Source of the DNA: Brevundimonas sp.
Lineage (GTDB): Bacteria > Pseudomonadota > Alphaproteobacteria > Caulobacterales > Caulobacteraceae
Assembly: GCF_029945885.1 (NCBI RefSeq)
Contig: NZ_JAQSDK010000037.1
Span: forward strand, 411,001-475,000
DNA length: 64,000 nucleotides
Direction of reading: 5' to 3'
In this document: one piece after another, positions 26,080 through 36,273 of the stretch
Position numbering within the stretch: the stretch's first letter is position 1
How the letters are laid out: the number at the start of each line of letters is the position of its first letter
The notes under the pieces: model-generated
Database searches by the model: none
Told to the model about the DNA's origin: nothing
Seen by the model: the letters and a program-made list of their open reading frames with translations, nothing else
Made by a program: the position numbers and the translations under genes

Positions 26080-26111
26080 TCCGTTCATCCCCGCGAAGGC
26101 GGGGACCCAGG
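26080..26111 (+). repeat. left inverted repeat bracketing the GIY-YIG gene
   Basis: A 32-bp sequence containing its own hairpin, CCCCGC-GAAG-GCGGGG, followed by ACCCAGG. It pairs in inverted orientation with 26428-26459, with one mismatch over 32 bases and none over the inner 26. It ends 20 bases before the start codon. Confidence 0.9.
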
Positions 26112-26131
26112 CTTTGCCAAGATCGCCGTCG

Positions 26132-26425
26132 ATGGCCTTCTACACCTACATCATGGCCAGCCGCCGCAACGGGACGCTGTACACGGGCTCGACCGACACC
26201 CTGATCGGTCGGGCCTGGCAGCACCGCACCCGGATGCGGCCGGGCAGTTTCACCGCGAAATACGGGGTCGTCATTCTGGTCTGGTTCGAGGCTCACGAGA
26301 CGCGCGAGGGTGCCATTCAGCGCGAACGCCAGATCAAGAAATGGAACCGCCTGTGGAAGCTGCGGCTGATCGAGGAAATGAACCCCGGCTGGCACGATCT
26401 GTTCGAGCGACTTGAGCCCGACTGA
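26132..26425 (+). CDS. GIY-YIG domain nuclease, UPF0213/YhbQ-like
   Basis: A 97-residue single GIY-YIG domain. The two motifs read YTYIM near residue 4 and LYTGS near 17. The catalytic Arg region is IGRAWQHR, and the metal-binding Glu lies in REGAIQRERQIKKWNR. Proteins of this size cut DNA in other GIY-YIG families, but the cellular role of the UPF0213 group is unknown. The gene is tightly bracketed by inverted repeats, the right one starting two bases after the stop codon. Confidence 0.93.
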   Translation: MAFYTYIMASRRNGTLYTGSTDTLIGRAWQHRTRMRPGSFTAKYGVVILVWFEAHETREGAIQRERQIKKWNRLWKLRLIEEMNPGWHDLFERLEPD

Positions 26426-26427
26426 AA

Positions 26428-26459
26428 CCTGGGTCCCCGCCTTCGCGGGGATGACCGGA
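26428..26459 (-). repeat. right inverted repeat bracketing the GIY-YIG gene
   Basis: Inverted partner of 26080-26111. It contains GCGGGG/CCCCGC stems of its own and could also act as the gene's transcription terminator. Confidence 0.9.
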
Positions 26460-26504
26460 GTTTTTGGGCCTCGCCCCAGAATCACGAAAACAGAGGGGGC
26501 ATTT

Positions 26505-26552
26505 CCCCTCCACCGCTCCGCGGTCCCCCTCCCCATTGCATGGGGAGGAGAC
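26505..26552 (-). repeat. TCTCCTCCCC-type palindromic repeat, intergenic copy 1
   Basis: On the minus strand it reads GTCTCCTCCCC, a short hairpin, then GGGGAGGGGGACCGCG and GGAGCGGTGGAGGGG. It is the same element as at 29197, 50524 and 60456. It sits in a nest of repeats between the GIY-YIG cassette and the lpd gene. Confidence 0.8.
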
Positions 26553-26554
26553 AG

Positions 26555-26652
26555 TGCGCGCTCACGCAGCGAGCGCCCGCGGCGCGAGCGATAGCGCCCT
26601 GGATATGCGCGCTCAAGCAGCGAGCGCCCGCGGCGCGAGCGTAGCGCGCCCC
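26555..26652. repeat. pair of about 45-bp palindromic repeats behind the lpd gene
   Basis: Two close copies (26555-26599 and 26606-26652) of TGCGCGCTCA(C/A)GCAGC, then GAGCGCCCGCGGCGCGAGCG, then a GCGCCC end. The hairpin GCGCC-CGC-GGCGC is at the centre. The outer copy overlaps the lpd stop codon region. A more divergent pair lies behind the SRP RNA gene. Confidence 0.85.
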
Positions 26653-28049
26653 TAAATATGTATGGCGTGGCCCAGGGCCCGCAGGGAGGCTTCGTGGAAG
26701 GCCTCGCCGAGGGTGGGGTGGACGTGGATGATGCCGGCGACGTCTTCCAGCACCGCCCCCATCTCCAGCATCTGGGCGAAGCTGTTGGACAGTTCGGCGA
26801 CGTGCTGGCCGACGGCCTGGACGCCCAGCAGGCGATGGTCGTCCTTTGACGCCAGCACGCGGACGAAGCCGCCGTCGTCGGCGGCCTCGATGGCCAGGGC
26901 GCGGCCGAGGGCGGACATCGGGAAGACGGCGGTGATCACATCGTCTCGGCCCTCCACGTCGAGCGGACCGAGGCCGGCGGAGACGATCTCGGGCTCGGTG
27001 AAACAGACGGCGGCGATGGTGACCGGGTTGAACCGCTTGTCGTGGCCGGCGATGCGTTCGGCCACGATCTCGCCCTGGGTCGAGCCCTTGTGGGCGAGCA
27101 TCGGCTCGCCGGTCAGATCCCCGACGGCCCAGACGTTCTTCATACTGGTGGCGCAGCGGTCGTCGATCTTCACGAACGGGCCGTCCATGGCCAGGCCCAT
27201 GGTCTCCAGGCCCCAGCCCTGGGTGCGCGGACGGCGGCCGACGGTGACCAGCACCTTGTCGGCGGCCAGTTTTATCTCTTTCCCGTCCTTCGTCGTGACG
27301 TTGATCTGGCCCTTGTCGAACGACCCGGCTTTCGCGCCGAGGTGCAGTGCGACGCCGTGCTTCTCCAGCCATTTGGCGACCGGATCGGTCAGGGCCTTGT
27401 CATAGAGCGGCAGCAGCCGGTCGGCCATTTCGACGATGGTGACCTCGGCCCCCAGTTTGCGGAAGGCGATGCCCAGTTCCAGCCCGATATAGCCGCCGCC
27501 GACCACGACCAGCTTCCTGGGAACCTCCGACAGCGACAGGGCCTCGGTCGAGGACAGGACGTCGCCGCCGAATTTCAGGAACGGCAGTTCGACCGGCTCG
27601 GAGCCCGTGGCCAGGATGACGTGTTCGGCGCTGATGGTGATGTCACCGTCGGCGGTCTTCACCGTGCAGGTCTTGGCGTCGGTGAATTCGGCCCAGCCGT
27701 TGATGACCTTGACCTTGGACCGTTTCAGCAGGCCGGCGACCCCGGCGTTGAGCTTTTTGACGATGCCGTCCTTCCACGCCACCGTCTGGGCCAGGTCGAT
27801 GGCCGGTTTGGCCGCGGTGATGCCCAGGGTTCCGCCGTTCGCGGCCTTGCTGACCGTCTCGAATTTCGAGGCCGCGTGGATGATGGCCTTGGACGGGATA
27901 CAGCCGACATTCAGGCAGGTGCCGCCGAGGCCGTCGCCGCCGTCGACCAGCACGGCCTCGAGGCCCAGCTGGCCGCAGCGGATGCCGGCGACATAGCCGC
28001 CGGTGCCGGCGCCGATGATCAGGACTTTGGTTTTCAGGGTCTGGGTCAT
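26652..28049 (-). CDS. lpd: dihydrolipoyl dehydrogenase (E3) of the branched-chain complex
   Basis: A 465-residue FAD flavoprotein that reoxidises lipoamide with NAD+. The FAD motif GAGTGGYVAG is at the N-terminus, the redox disulfide is CLNVGC, the NAD site is VVGGGYIGLELG, and the C-terminal active-site HVHPTLGEAFHE supplies the His-Glu pair. It is the last gene of the bkd operon, separated from the E2 gene by 165 bases holding two palindromic repeats. I start at the ATG at 28049 (MTQTLKTK). Upstream codons are repeat sequence. Confidence 0.95.
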   Translation of the reverse strand: MTQTLKTKVLIIGAGTGGYVAGIRCGQLGLEAVLVDGGDGLGGTCLNVGCIPSKAIIHAASKFETVSKAANGGTLGITAAKPAIDLAQTVAWKDGIVKKLNAGVAGLLKRSKVKVINGWAEFTDAKTCTVKTADGDITISAEHVILATGSEPVELPFLKFGGDVLSSTEALSLSEVPRKLVVVGGGYIGLELGIAFRKLGAEVTIVEMADRLLPLYDKALTDPVAKWLEKHGVALHLGAKAGSFDKGQINVTTKDGKEIKLAADKVLVTVGRRPRTQGWGLETMGLAMDGPFVKIDDRCATSMKNVWAVGDLTGEPMLAHKGSTQGEIVAERIAGHDKRFNPVTIAAVCFTEPEIVSAGLGPLDVEGRDDVITAVFPMSALGRALAIEAADDGGFVRVLASKDDHRLLGVQAVGQHVAELSNSFAQMLEMGAVLEDVAGIIHVHPTLGEAFHEASLRALGHAIHI

Positions 28050-28068
28050 GTCTTGCTCGCCATTCTGA

Positions 28069-28127
28069 CCCCTCTCCCGGCGGGAGAGGGAGGGGCCCGC
28101 TCGCAAAGCGAGTGGGAGGATGAGGGG
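28069..28127. repeat. palindromic intergenic repeat between lpd and bkdB, copy E
   Basis: It begins CCCCTCTCCC-GG-CGGGAGAGGG, continues with a CCGCTCGC-AAA-GCGAGTGG hairpin and ends GGATGAGGGG. Two stems are nested in 59 bases. Its end pairs with the start of the next repeat (28157). Confidence 0.75.
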
Positions 28128-28156
28128 TTACAGAGGTCGATCATCGGCACCGAAAA

Positions 28157-28207
28157 CCCTCATCCGGCCGGGCTTCGCCCGGCCACCTTCTCCCACCGGG
28201 AGAAGGG
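28157..28207. repeat. palindromic intergenic repeat between lpd and bkdB, copy F
   Basis: CCCTCATCC, the hairpin GGCCGGGC-TTC-GCCCGGCC, then CTTCTCCC-ACC-GGGAGAAG. The first nine bases are the inverse of 28118-28126, so E and F together can fold into one large structure between the two coding regions. Confidence 0.75.
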
Positions 28208-28214
28208 TCTTCAT

Positions 28215-29948
28215 TCACATCCACAGCGTCGCCGGGTTCTCCAGCAGGGTCTTGATGCGCTGCACGAAGACCGCCGCGTCATGGCCGTCGACGATGCGGT
28301 GATCGAAGCTGGAGGACAGGTTCATCATCTTGCGCACGACCATCTGGCCGTTCTTCACGACGACCCGCTCGGCGATCTTGTTGGGGCCGACGATAGCGAC
28401 CTCGGGGTGGTTGATGATCGGGGTGTGGATGACCCCGCCCAGCGTGCCCAGCGAGGTGATGGTGATGGTCGAGCCGGTCAGGTCTTCGCGTTTGGCCGAA
28501 CCATCCTTGGCCGCGGTCGAGACGCGGCCGATCTCCAGCGCCGTGTCCCAGGGATCGCGGGCCTCGGCGTGGCGGACCACCGGCACCATCAGGCCGTTCG
28601 GCGTCTGGGCGGCGATGCCGATGTGGACGGCGGCGTGGGTGGTCAGGACGCCGGCCTCGTCGTCGTAGTGCGAGTTGATGGTCGGCTGGTCACGCAGGGC
28701 CACGACCATGGCCCGGGCGAGGAAGGGCAGCAGGGTCAGCTTGGGCTGCTCCTTGGCCTTGGTCGCATTCAGATGGGCGCGCAGGTCCTCCAGGGCGGTG
28801 ACGTCGATCTCCTCCACATAGGTGATGTGGGGGATGCGGCGGACGGACTCGGCCATCTTCTCGGCGATCTTGCGCCGGATGCCGATGATGCGGGTCTCGG
28901 TGGTGCCTTCGGCTTGCGCATAGGTCGAACCGGTTGATGATCCGCCCACGGACGAACTGCGACCGCCCGAGGCGACGAAGGCGTCCAGATCGCCGTGCTC
29001 GATCCGTCCGGCCGGGCCGGAGCCAGGCACGAATTGCAGCTCGATGCCGAGGTCACGGGCGCGGTCGCGGACCGCCGGCGAGGCCAGGGGGCGCTGGGTG
29101 CGGTCGGAGAGCTGACGTTGAGGTGCCGCCCCCCTCGAACCCTGCTCCGCAGGCTTCGGTCCCCCTGACAGGGGGACAGACGGAGCCGGCCGCACCGTCT
29201 CCTCCCCGCTTTGCGGGGAGGGGGACCGCGAAGCGGTGGAGGGGCTGGCGGCCGCAGGCGCAGAGGCGACATTCCCCTTGCCCTCAACCTTGAACGAGAC
29301 CAGCGGCCCGCCGACGGCGACCTGCTGGCCCGCCTCGCCGTGCAGGGCGACGACCGTGCCGCTGACCGGGCTGGTCAGTTCGACCGTGGCCTTGTCGGTC
29401 ATCACATCGGCGACGATCTGGTCCTCGGCGACGACGTCCCCGACCTTGATATGCCAGGCGACCAGCTCGGCCTCGGCCGTGCCCTCGCCGACGTCGGGCA
29501 GTTTGAAGATGTGGTTGGCACCCCCCGATGAGCCCTCCCCCTCGAGGGGGGAGGGTTGGGTGGGGGTGGAGGCAGGGGCAGTTCCCGTGGACTTCGAAGA
29601 CCCGATCGGAGTCTCTGTCGCTTCACCGGCGGCAGCGGTGCGCTCACCCCCATCCCCGGCCCTTCCCCCCTCGAGGGGGAAGGGAGAAGAGGCCGCATTC
29701 CCCGCGCCCTCGACCTCGAACTCGACCAGCGGTGACCCCACCGCCAGCTGCTGGCCGACCTCGCCATGCGCCGCCAGCACCGTGCCGGCGACCGGGCTGG
29801 TCAGCTCGACCGTGGCCTTGTCGGTCATGATGTCGGCAATGACCTGGTCCTCGGCGACGACGTCGCCGACCTTGACGTGCCAGGCGACCAGTTCGGCCTC
29901 GGCGGTGCCCTCACCCACGTCGGGCAGTTTGAAGACGTAGCGACCCAT
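28215..29948 (-). CDS. bkdB: branched-chain 2-oxoacid dehydrogenase E2 (lipoamide acyltransferase), two lipoyl domains
   Basis: A 577-residue E2 core. Two lipoyl domains (1-80 and 146-222) carry the lipoyl lysines K44 and K186 in DKAT. The E1/E3-binding domain is at about 288-327, and the acyltransferase domain from about 345 ends with the catalytic His550 and Asp554 of FDHRIVDGHDA. The two linkers (about 82-145 and 225-287) are Pro/Ser/Gly-rich and are encoded by sequences that match dispersed palindromic repeats. Most bkdB-type E2 proteins have one lipoyl domain, so two is less usual. The start follows the E1 beta stop by one base. Confidence 0.93.
   Translation of the reverse strand: MGRYVFKLPDVGEGTAEAELVAWHVKVGDVVAEDQVIADIMTDKATVELTSPVAGTVLAAHGEVGQQLAVGSPLVEFEVEGAGNAASSPFPLEGGRAGDGGERTAAAGEATETPIGSSKSTGTAPASTPTQPSPLEGEGSSGGANHIFKLPDVGEGTAEAELVAWHIKVGDVVAEDQIVADVMTDKATVELTSPVSGTVVALHGEAGQQVAVGGPLVSFKVEGKGNVASAPAAASPSTASRSPSPQSGEETVRPAPSVPLSGGPKPAEQGSRGAAPQRQLSDRTQRPLASPAVRDRARDLGIELQFVPGSGPAGRIEHGDLDAFVASGGRSSSVGGSSTGSTYAQAEGTTETRIIGIRRKIAEKMAESVRRIPHITYVEEIDVTALEDLRAHLNATKAKEQPKLTLLPFLARAMVVALRDQPTINSHYDDEAGVLTTHAAVHIGIAAQTPNGLMVPVVRHAEARDPWDTALEIGRVSTAAKDGSAKREDLTGSTITITSLGTLGGVIHTPIINHPEVAIVGPNKIAERVVVKNGQMVVRKMMNLSSSFDHRIVDGHDAAVFVQRIKTLLENPATLWM
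29127..29180. repeat. palindromic repeat inside the bkdB linker (element J)
   Basis: GCCCCCCTCGAACCCTG, then CTCCGCAGGCTTCGG, then TCCCCCTGACAGGGGGA, with the stem CCCCCTG/CAGGGGG. It encodes residues about 257-275 of E2 in frame. The style is that of an intergenic repeat, but no second copy is seen in this window. Confidence 0.55.
29197..29247. repeat. TCTCCTCCCC-type palindromic repeat inside the bkdB coding region
   Basis: The full element lies in frame in the E2 linker (residues about 235-251). Positions 29215-29247 are identical over 33 bases to the intergenic copy at 50548-50580, and 30 bases match the copy at 60480-60509. The CTCCCCGC-TT-TGCGGGGAG hairpin at its start is specific to this copy. 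Confidence 0.9.
29534..29567. repeat. CTCGAG-centred palindrome inside the bkdB linker (element H)
   Basis: CCCTCCCCCTCGAGGGGG followed by GAGGGTTGGGTGGGGGT. It encodes residues about 128-139 of E2. The CCCCCTCGAGGGGG core is shared with 29645-29688. Confidence 0.65.
29645..29688. repeat. CTCGAG-centred palindrome inside the bkdB linker (element I)
   Basis: ACCCCCATCCCCGGCCC, then TTCCCCCCTCGAGGGGGAAG. It encodes residues about 87-102 of E2, just after the first lipoyl domain. Shares the CTCGAG-centred palindrome with 29534-29567. Confidence 0.65.
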
Positions 29949-29949
29949 C

Positions 29950-31074
<1,125 letters not shown>

Positions 31075-31076
31075 GA

Positions 31077-32357
<1,281 letters not shown>

Positions 32358-32455
32358 TTAGCATGAGACGTCGCCGTTGGCTCGCTCAAATTCGACCTTG
32401 CACAAGGCCGTTTTCGGGTATTTTATTGCGTCAGAACATCAATGGGAGAAACGCC

Positions 32456-32944
32456 TTGGCGGACGAACTGGATCCCGTCGACGCCCGAATTCTCGACATC
32501 CTGCAGCAGGATGCCGGACTCTCGGTCGCCGACGTCGCCGAGCGGGTCGGTCTCTCGGCATCGCCATGCTGGCGCCGGATCAAGAGACTGGAGGACAGCG
32601 GCCTGATCCGCAAGCGGGTCACCCTGCTCAATGCCGCCATGCTGGGCCTGGACTTCGAAGTCTATGCCATCGTCAAGCTGAACCTGCCGTCGCGTGACAA
32701 TCTCGATGTGTTCGAGAGCGCCGTCGCCGGCTGGCCCGAGGTGGTGCAGTGCGCCACCATCACCGGGCGTGAGGACTATGTGCTGCGCATCATCACCTCG
32801 GACATGCATGCCTTCGACAGCTTCCTGCGCAACAAGCTGCTGACCCTGGGCATCGTCTCGGACTGCGAGAGCCACATCGTCACCCGCGGCGTGAAGAATG
32901 TGACCGCCCTGCCGCTGGGCATCGTCACCCCGCACGTGACCTGA
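32456..32944 (+). CDS. bkdR: Lrp/AsnC-family regulator, probable BkdR
   Basis: A 162-residue regulator. The N-terminal winged HTH (ARILDILQQDAGLSVADVAE then VGLSASPCWRRIKRLEDSGL) is followed by the RAM ligand-binding domain (about 70-150). I start at the TTG at 32456 with GGGAGAA just upstream; the longer frame begins in promoter DNA. In Pseudomonas putida a divergent Lrp-like BkdR activates the bkd operon in response to branched-chain amino acids. The same arrangement here makes that function likely, but it is inferred from position. Confidence 0.85.
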   Translation: MADELDPVDARILDILQQDAGLSVADVAERVGLSASPCWRRIKRLEDSGLIRKRVTLLNAAMLGLDFEVYAIVKLNLPSRDNLDVFESAVAGWPEVVQCATITGREDYVLRIITSDMHAFDSFLRNKLLTLGIVSDCESHIVTRGVKNVTALPLGIVTPHVT

Positions 32945-33043
32945 GTCTGGTCCCGGTCCGGTCAGGGGCAATCGGGACTGGACGATCCCGCCCGGTCCGT
33001 CGATCATCGCGCGGTTGAGTCCCGGCACAGGAACGCCCAGCCC

Positions 33044-33967
33044 ATGATCGAAATGGTGATCGACGCCCGCCGCAAGGATCTCGGGGGATTCGAGGTCGGC
33101 CGCATCCTGCCCTTCCACGCCCGGCGCATGATCGGCCCCTTCATCTTCCTCGACCAGATGGGCCCGGCCGCGTTCGCGCCCGGGGCCGAGGGCATCAATG
33201 TGCGTCCGCACCCGCACATCGGCCTGTCGACCCTGACCTATCTGTTCGAGGGCGAGATCATGCACCGGGACAATACCGGGGTGACCCAGGCCATCCGCCC
33301 CGGCGAGGTCAACTGGATGACGGCCGGCAAGGGCATCGTCCACTCCGAACGCACCGATCCGCTGAAACGCTCGACCGGCGGGCCGATGCACGGGATGCAG
33401 GCCTGGATCGCCCTGCCCGACGAGACCGAGGACTGTGACCCGGGCTTCTTCCATCACGACGAGAGCGACCAGCCCGCCTATGAGAACGGCGGCCTGTTCG
33501 CCCGTCTGGTGGCCGGCGAGGCCTATGGGGCCAGGGCGGCGGTCAAGACCTCCTCGCCCCTGTTCTATGTCCACTGGGAGCTCGAATCGGGGGTGCGCAC
33601 CACACCGCCGCCGGGCCGGGGCAGCGGGGGGATGAGCGAACGCGCCCTCTATGTCGCCAGGGGTATGATCGAGGTCGGCGACCGCACCTTCCACCGGGGC
33701 CAGATGATCGTGCTGGAGCCCCAGGCCGAACCGACGATCAAGGCCCTGGTCCCCTCGACCGTGATGGTCCTGGGCGGCGAACCGGTGGGCGAGCGGCTGA
33801 TCTGGTGGAATTTCGTCGCCTCTTCCCAGGCCCGGATCGATGCGGCCAAGGCCGACTGGAAGGCCGGACGGATGACCCTGCCCCGGGATGACGCCGGTGA
33901 ATTCATTCCGCTGCCGGACGCCCCGGCGGTCGACGGGTCGAAGCCGGGTCCGACCGACCCGGTCTGA
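33044..33967 (+). CDS. pirin family protein
   Basis: A 307-residue bicupin. The N-terminal cupin carries the metal-binding His set in RPHPHIGLSTLTYLFEGE and HRDNTG, and the later GKGIVHSER completes it. The C-terminal cupin is less conserved. Some bacterial pirins have quercetinase activity and others bind metabolic enzymes, so the role here is open. It reads away from bkdR, about 100 bases after it. Confidence 0.92.
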   Translation: MIEMVIDARRKDLGGFEVGRILPFHARRMIGPFIFLDQMGPAAFAPGAEGINVRPHPHIGLSTLTYLFEGEIMHRDNTGVTQAIRPGEVNWMTAGKGIVHSERTDPLKRSTGGPMHGMQAWIALPDETEDCDPGFFHHDESDQPAYENGGLFARLVAGEAYGARAAVKTSSPLFYVHWELESGVRTTPPPGRGSGGMSERALYVARGMIEVGDRTFHRGQMIVLEPQAEPTIKALVPSTVMVLGGEPVGERLIWWNFVASSQARIDAAKADWKAGRMTLPRDDAGEFIPLPDAPAVDGSKPGPTDPV

Positions 33968-33979
33968 CCGTCGGCGGCC

Positions 33980-35173
33980 TCAGCCCGCCGTCAGGCCCGG
34001 CGTGGGCGGGGCCGACCCCTCGTCCTGACAGGAGACATGGCTGACGCCGCCGGCCCGCAGGGCCTCGTCATTGCTGCGCCCCGGCAGGCCCAGAACCATC
34101 AGATTGCGGGTGCATTTTCGCGCCGCCCGGATCAGGGTCGCCAGTTCGGCGGCCCCGCCGGTCAGCCGGGGCACATCGATCGTCAGCCCGCTGAACGGAT
34201 GTTCGCGCATGGCCCGCGCCAGCAGGGCCTTGCTGCCGACCTGAAGCAACAGGCTGCGGAAGAACGGGCGTACCATGGCCACGGTCTCGCTCAGCCGCCC
34301 CGACGGCACGCCGGCGTCCAGCCCGTCGATCTCGAGAATCACCACCTGACGCATCAGGTCGGCGACCGGGGCGCAGCGGTCCAGAACGGCGATCCGCGGC
34401 CGTGCCGCCGACAGGGTCGAGAACGACAGCGGCACCACCAGGGCAAAGACACCCCCCTCCCGCCGGTAGTCCTCCAGCAGGGGCAGCAGGAAATCGAGTG
34501 TCGCCCGGTCGATCATCTCCAGTTCGGACTGGTTGTCGTTCAGCTCGGCCTGACGCAGGTCGCGGACAATCCGGAAGGCGCTGATCGTGCCCTGGTCCAG
34601 TCGCCAGACCGGGACCACCTCCAGTTCGATGTCGATCAACGTGCCGGCGCGGGTCGCGACCTGGGCCGTATGGCGGCGTCCGGCCAGCGGCGGCTTCCAC
34701 GCGCTGGGGTCGCGGGGCGCTGGGGCGCGCCCCCCGACGGCCGGAGCCGATGACTGGACCGGGCGCGGCGCGAACGGATCGATCCGCTCACAGACCAGGT
34801 TGGGGCCGTCCAGGGAGGCGACCCGCGTCAGCACCACGTCCTCATCGGCGCTGCGACCGAGGAAGAAGGTCAGCAGGTCGCGCAGGACCTCGGAACACAG
34901 CACCTGGGCTTCGTAGGAATCGACCGAGACGATGGCCGTCAGGAAGGTGGTCTCGTCGATACGCAGATAGACGTCCGGCGGCGGCAGCCGGCGCGCCAGG
35001 GCCCGCTCGGCCGCGTCCCAGACCTGGTCCCGCTTGCCGGCCCAGCGCGGGCCGAGCGAATTGCGGATCGGTTCCAGCGACAGGGCAAACACCCGCCCCT
35101 GCTCGGGCAGCCCCGCCTCGATCACGCGATCGAGCTGGTCCTGCCGTTTGTGGCCAAGGGCCGTCAGGGACAC
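33980..35173 (-). CDS. conserved-looking hypothetical protein, two domains, unknown function
   Basis: A 397-residue soluble protein that I do not recognise. The N-terminal part (1-115) has the pattern RIDETTFLTAIVSVDSYEAQ, somewhat like a degenerate nucleotide-cyclase/GGDEF or sensory fold. A Pro-rich linker with SAPAVGGRAPAPRD follows. The C-terminal half (about 225-397) has LLPLLEDYRREGGVFALVVP and VVILEIDGLDAGVPSG, and could be a decayed EAL-like barrel. These resemblances are weak. It starts with GTG and has no clear ribosome-binding site. It converges on the pirin gene. Confidence 0.75.
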   Translation of the reverse strand: MSLTALGHKRQDQLDRVIEAGLPEQGRVFALSLEPIRNSLGPRWAGKRDQVWDAAERALARRLPPPDVYLRIDETTFLTAIVSVDSYEAQVLCSEVLRDLLTFFLGRSADEDVVLTRVASLDGPNLVCERIDPFAPRPVQSSAPAVGGRAPAPRDPSAWKPPLAGRRHTAQVATRAGTLIDIELEVVPVWRLDQGTISAFRIVRDLRQAELNDNQSELEMIDRATLDFLLPLLEDYRREGGVFALVVPLSFSTLSAARPRIAVLDRCAPVADLMRQVVILEIDGLDAGVPSGRLSETVAMVRPFFRSLLLQVGSKALLARAMREHPFSGLTIDVPRLTGGAAELATLIRAARKCTRNLMVLGLPGRSNDEALRAGGVSHVSCQDEGSAPPTPGLTAG

Positions 35174-35238
35174 GAGAGTGGACAGGCGGGGTAATCCCGA
35201 AGGTTGGACCGGCTCCCTGTCTAGACCTCAAGCCTTGC

Positions 35239-36222
35239 TCAAGATTTACAGCCAAGCTGCCCGGAGACATCGTCAAAGAACGCCAGCAGGGCGGCATTGA
35301 CCGTCTCGGGCCGTTCCTGCTGGATCCAGTGGCCCGCGCCCGGGATGACGATGCGGTCGCGCAGGTCGGTGACCCAGTCGGCCATGCCCGCCTCATGCGC
35401 CCCGGAATAATGGCGCACCGGATCGCGCTCGCCGACGATGAACAGGGCGGGCTGGTGGATCTTCTGCCCCTGCAGGAAGGCGGTCAGGGACCAGTTCAGG
35501 TCCATGGCCCGGTACCAGTTGACCGGCCCTTCAAAGCCGCTTTCCGTAAAGGCCGCGACATAGGCGGCGAAATGCTCCGGGCGCATCCACAGCGGCAGGG
35601 TGGCGTGGTCGGACACATACTCCAGCATCGACACCCCCGGCGGCAGGAAGCCGGTCGACTGGTCGGCGTCGGCCGTGGCCCCGTCATAGGACCAGAACAT
35701 CTTGCGCAGGGCCGTGGCCGGATCGGCCTCGAACGCCAGATGGGCGTCGGGGGCCTGCAGCCGGTTGATATAGAGGTCGCCCAGGCCGGCGCGTTTGGAC
35801 AGCACGGCCATCGCCGGGGTCGGCGGGCCGTTGGGGCGGCGCGGCTGGAAAGGCACCGACAGGCCGGCCACCGCCTGGAACAGGTCGGGCCGCAGCAGGG
35901 CACAGTGCCAGGCGATCGGCGCGCCCCAGTCATGGCCGACCACGAAACACTGGCTCTCGCCCAGGGCCCGGACCAGATCGACCATGTCCCCGACCAGTTG
36001 CAGGGCCGTATAGTTCGCAGACCCCTCGGGCCGGTCGGTGCCGCCATAGCCGCGCATGTCGGGGGCCACGGCACGATAGCCCGCCGCCGCCAGGGCCTCG
36101 ACCTGGGCGCGCCAGCTGATCCCCAGTTCGGGAAAGCCGTGGATCAACAGCACCAGCGGGCCGGTCCCGGCCTCGAGGATCTGCTGGGTCAGGCCATCGG
36201 TTTTCAACCGTCGCGTCTGCAT
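35239..36222 (-). CDS. alpha/beta hydrolase, epoxide-hydrolase-like
   Basis: A 327-residue alpha/beta hydrolase. The oxyanion motif HGFPE is at residues 28-32. The nucleophile is Asp98 in GHDWG, which is the hallmark of epoxide hydrolases and haloalkane dehalogenases rather than esterases. The catalytic His is in PGAGHWIQQERPE near the C-terminus. A cap domain lies between about 130 and 225, and its two tyrosines would decide epoxide hydrolysis. The ATG at 36222 has GGAG upstream. Divergent to the aldo/keto reductase. Confidence 0.88.
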   Translation of the reverse strand: MQTRRLKTDGLTQQILEAGTGPLVLLIHGFPELGISWRAQVEALAAAGYRAVAPDMRGYGGTDRPEGSANYTALQLVGDMVDLVRALGESQCFVVGHDWGAPIAWHCALLRPDLFQAVAGLSVPFQPRRPNGPPTPAMAVLSKRAGLGDLYINRLQAPDAHLAFEADPATALRKMFWSYDGATADADQSTGFLPPGVSMLEYVSDHATLPLWMRPEHFAAYVAAFTESGFEGPVNWYRAMDLNWSLTAFLQGQKIHQPALFIVGERDPVRHYSGAHEAGMADWVTDLRDRIVIPGAGHWIQQERPETVNAALLAFFDDVSGQLGCKS

Positions 36223-36273
36223 GGAGTCTCCGTGGGAGTAGCGCCGGGCGCGGCATTGTGATTTGTGCCGGAC

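Noticed and set aside
17219..26652. CRISPR array
   Set aside because: The 45-bp units occur only in pairs, contain palindromes, have almost no spacer between them and no cas genes are near.
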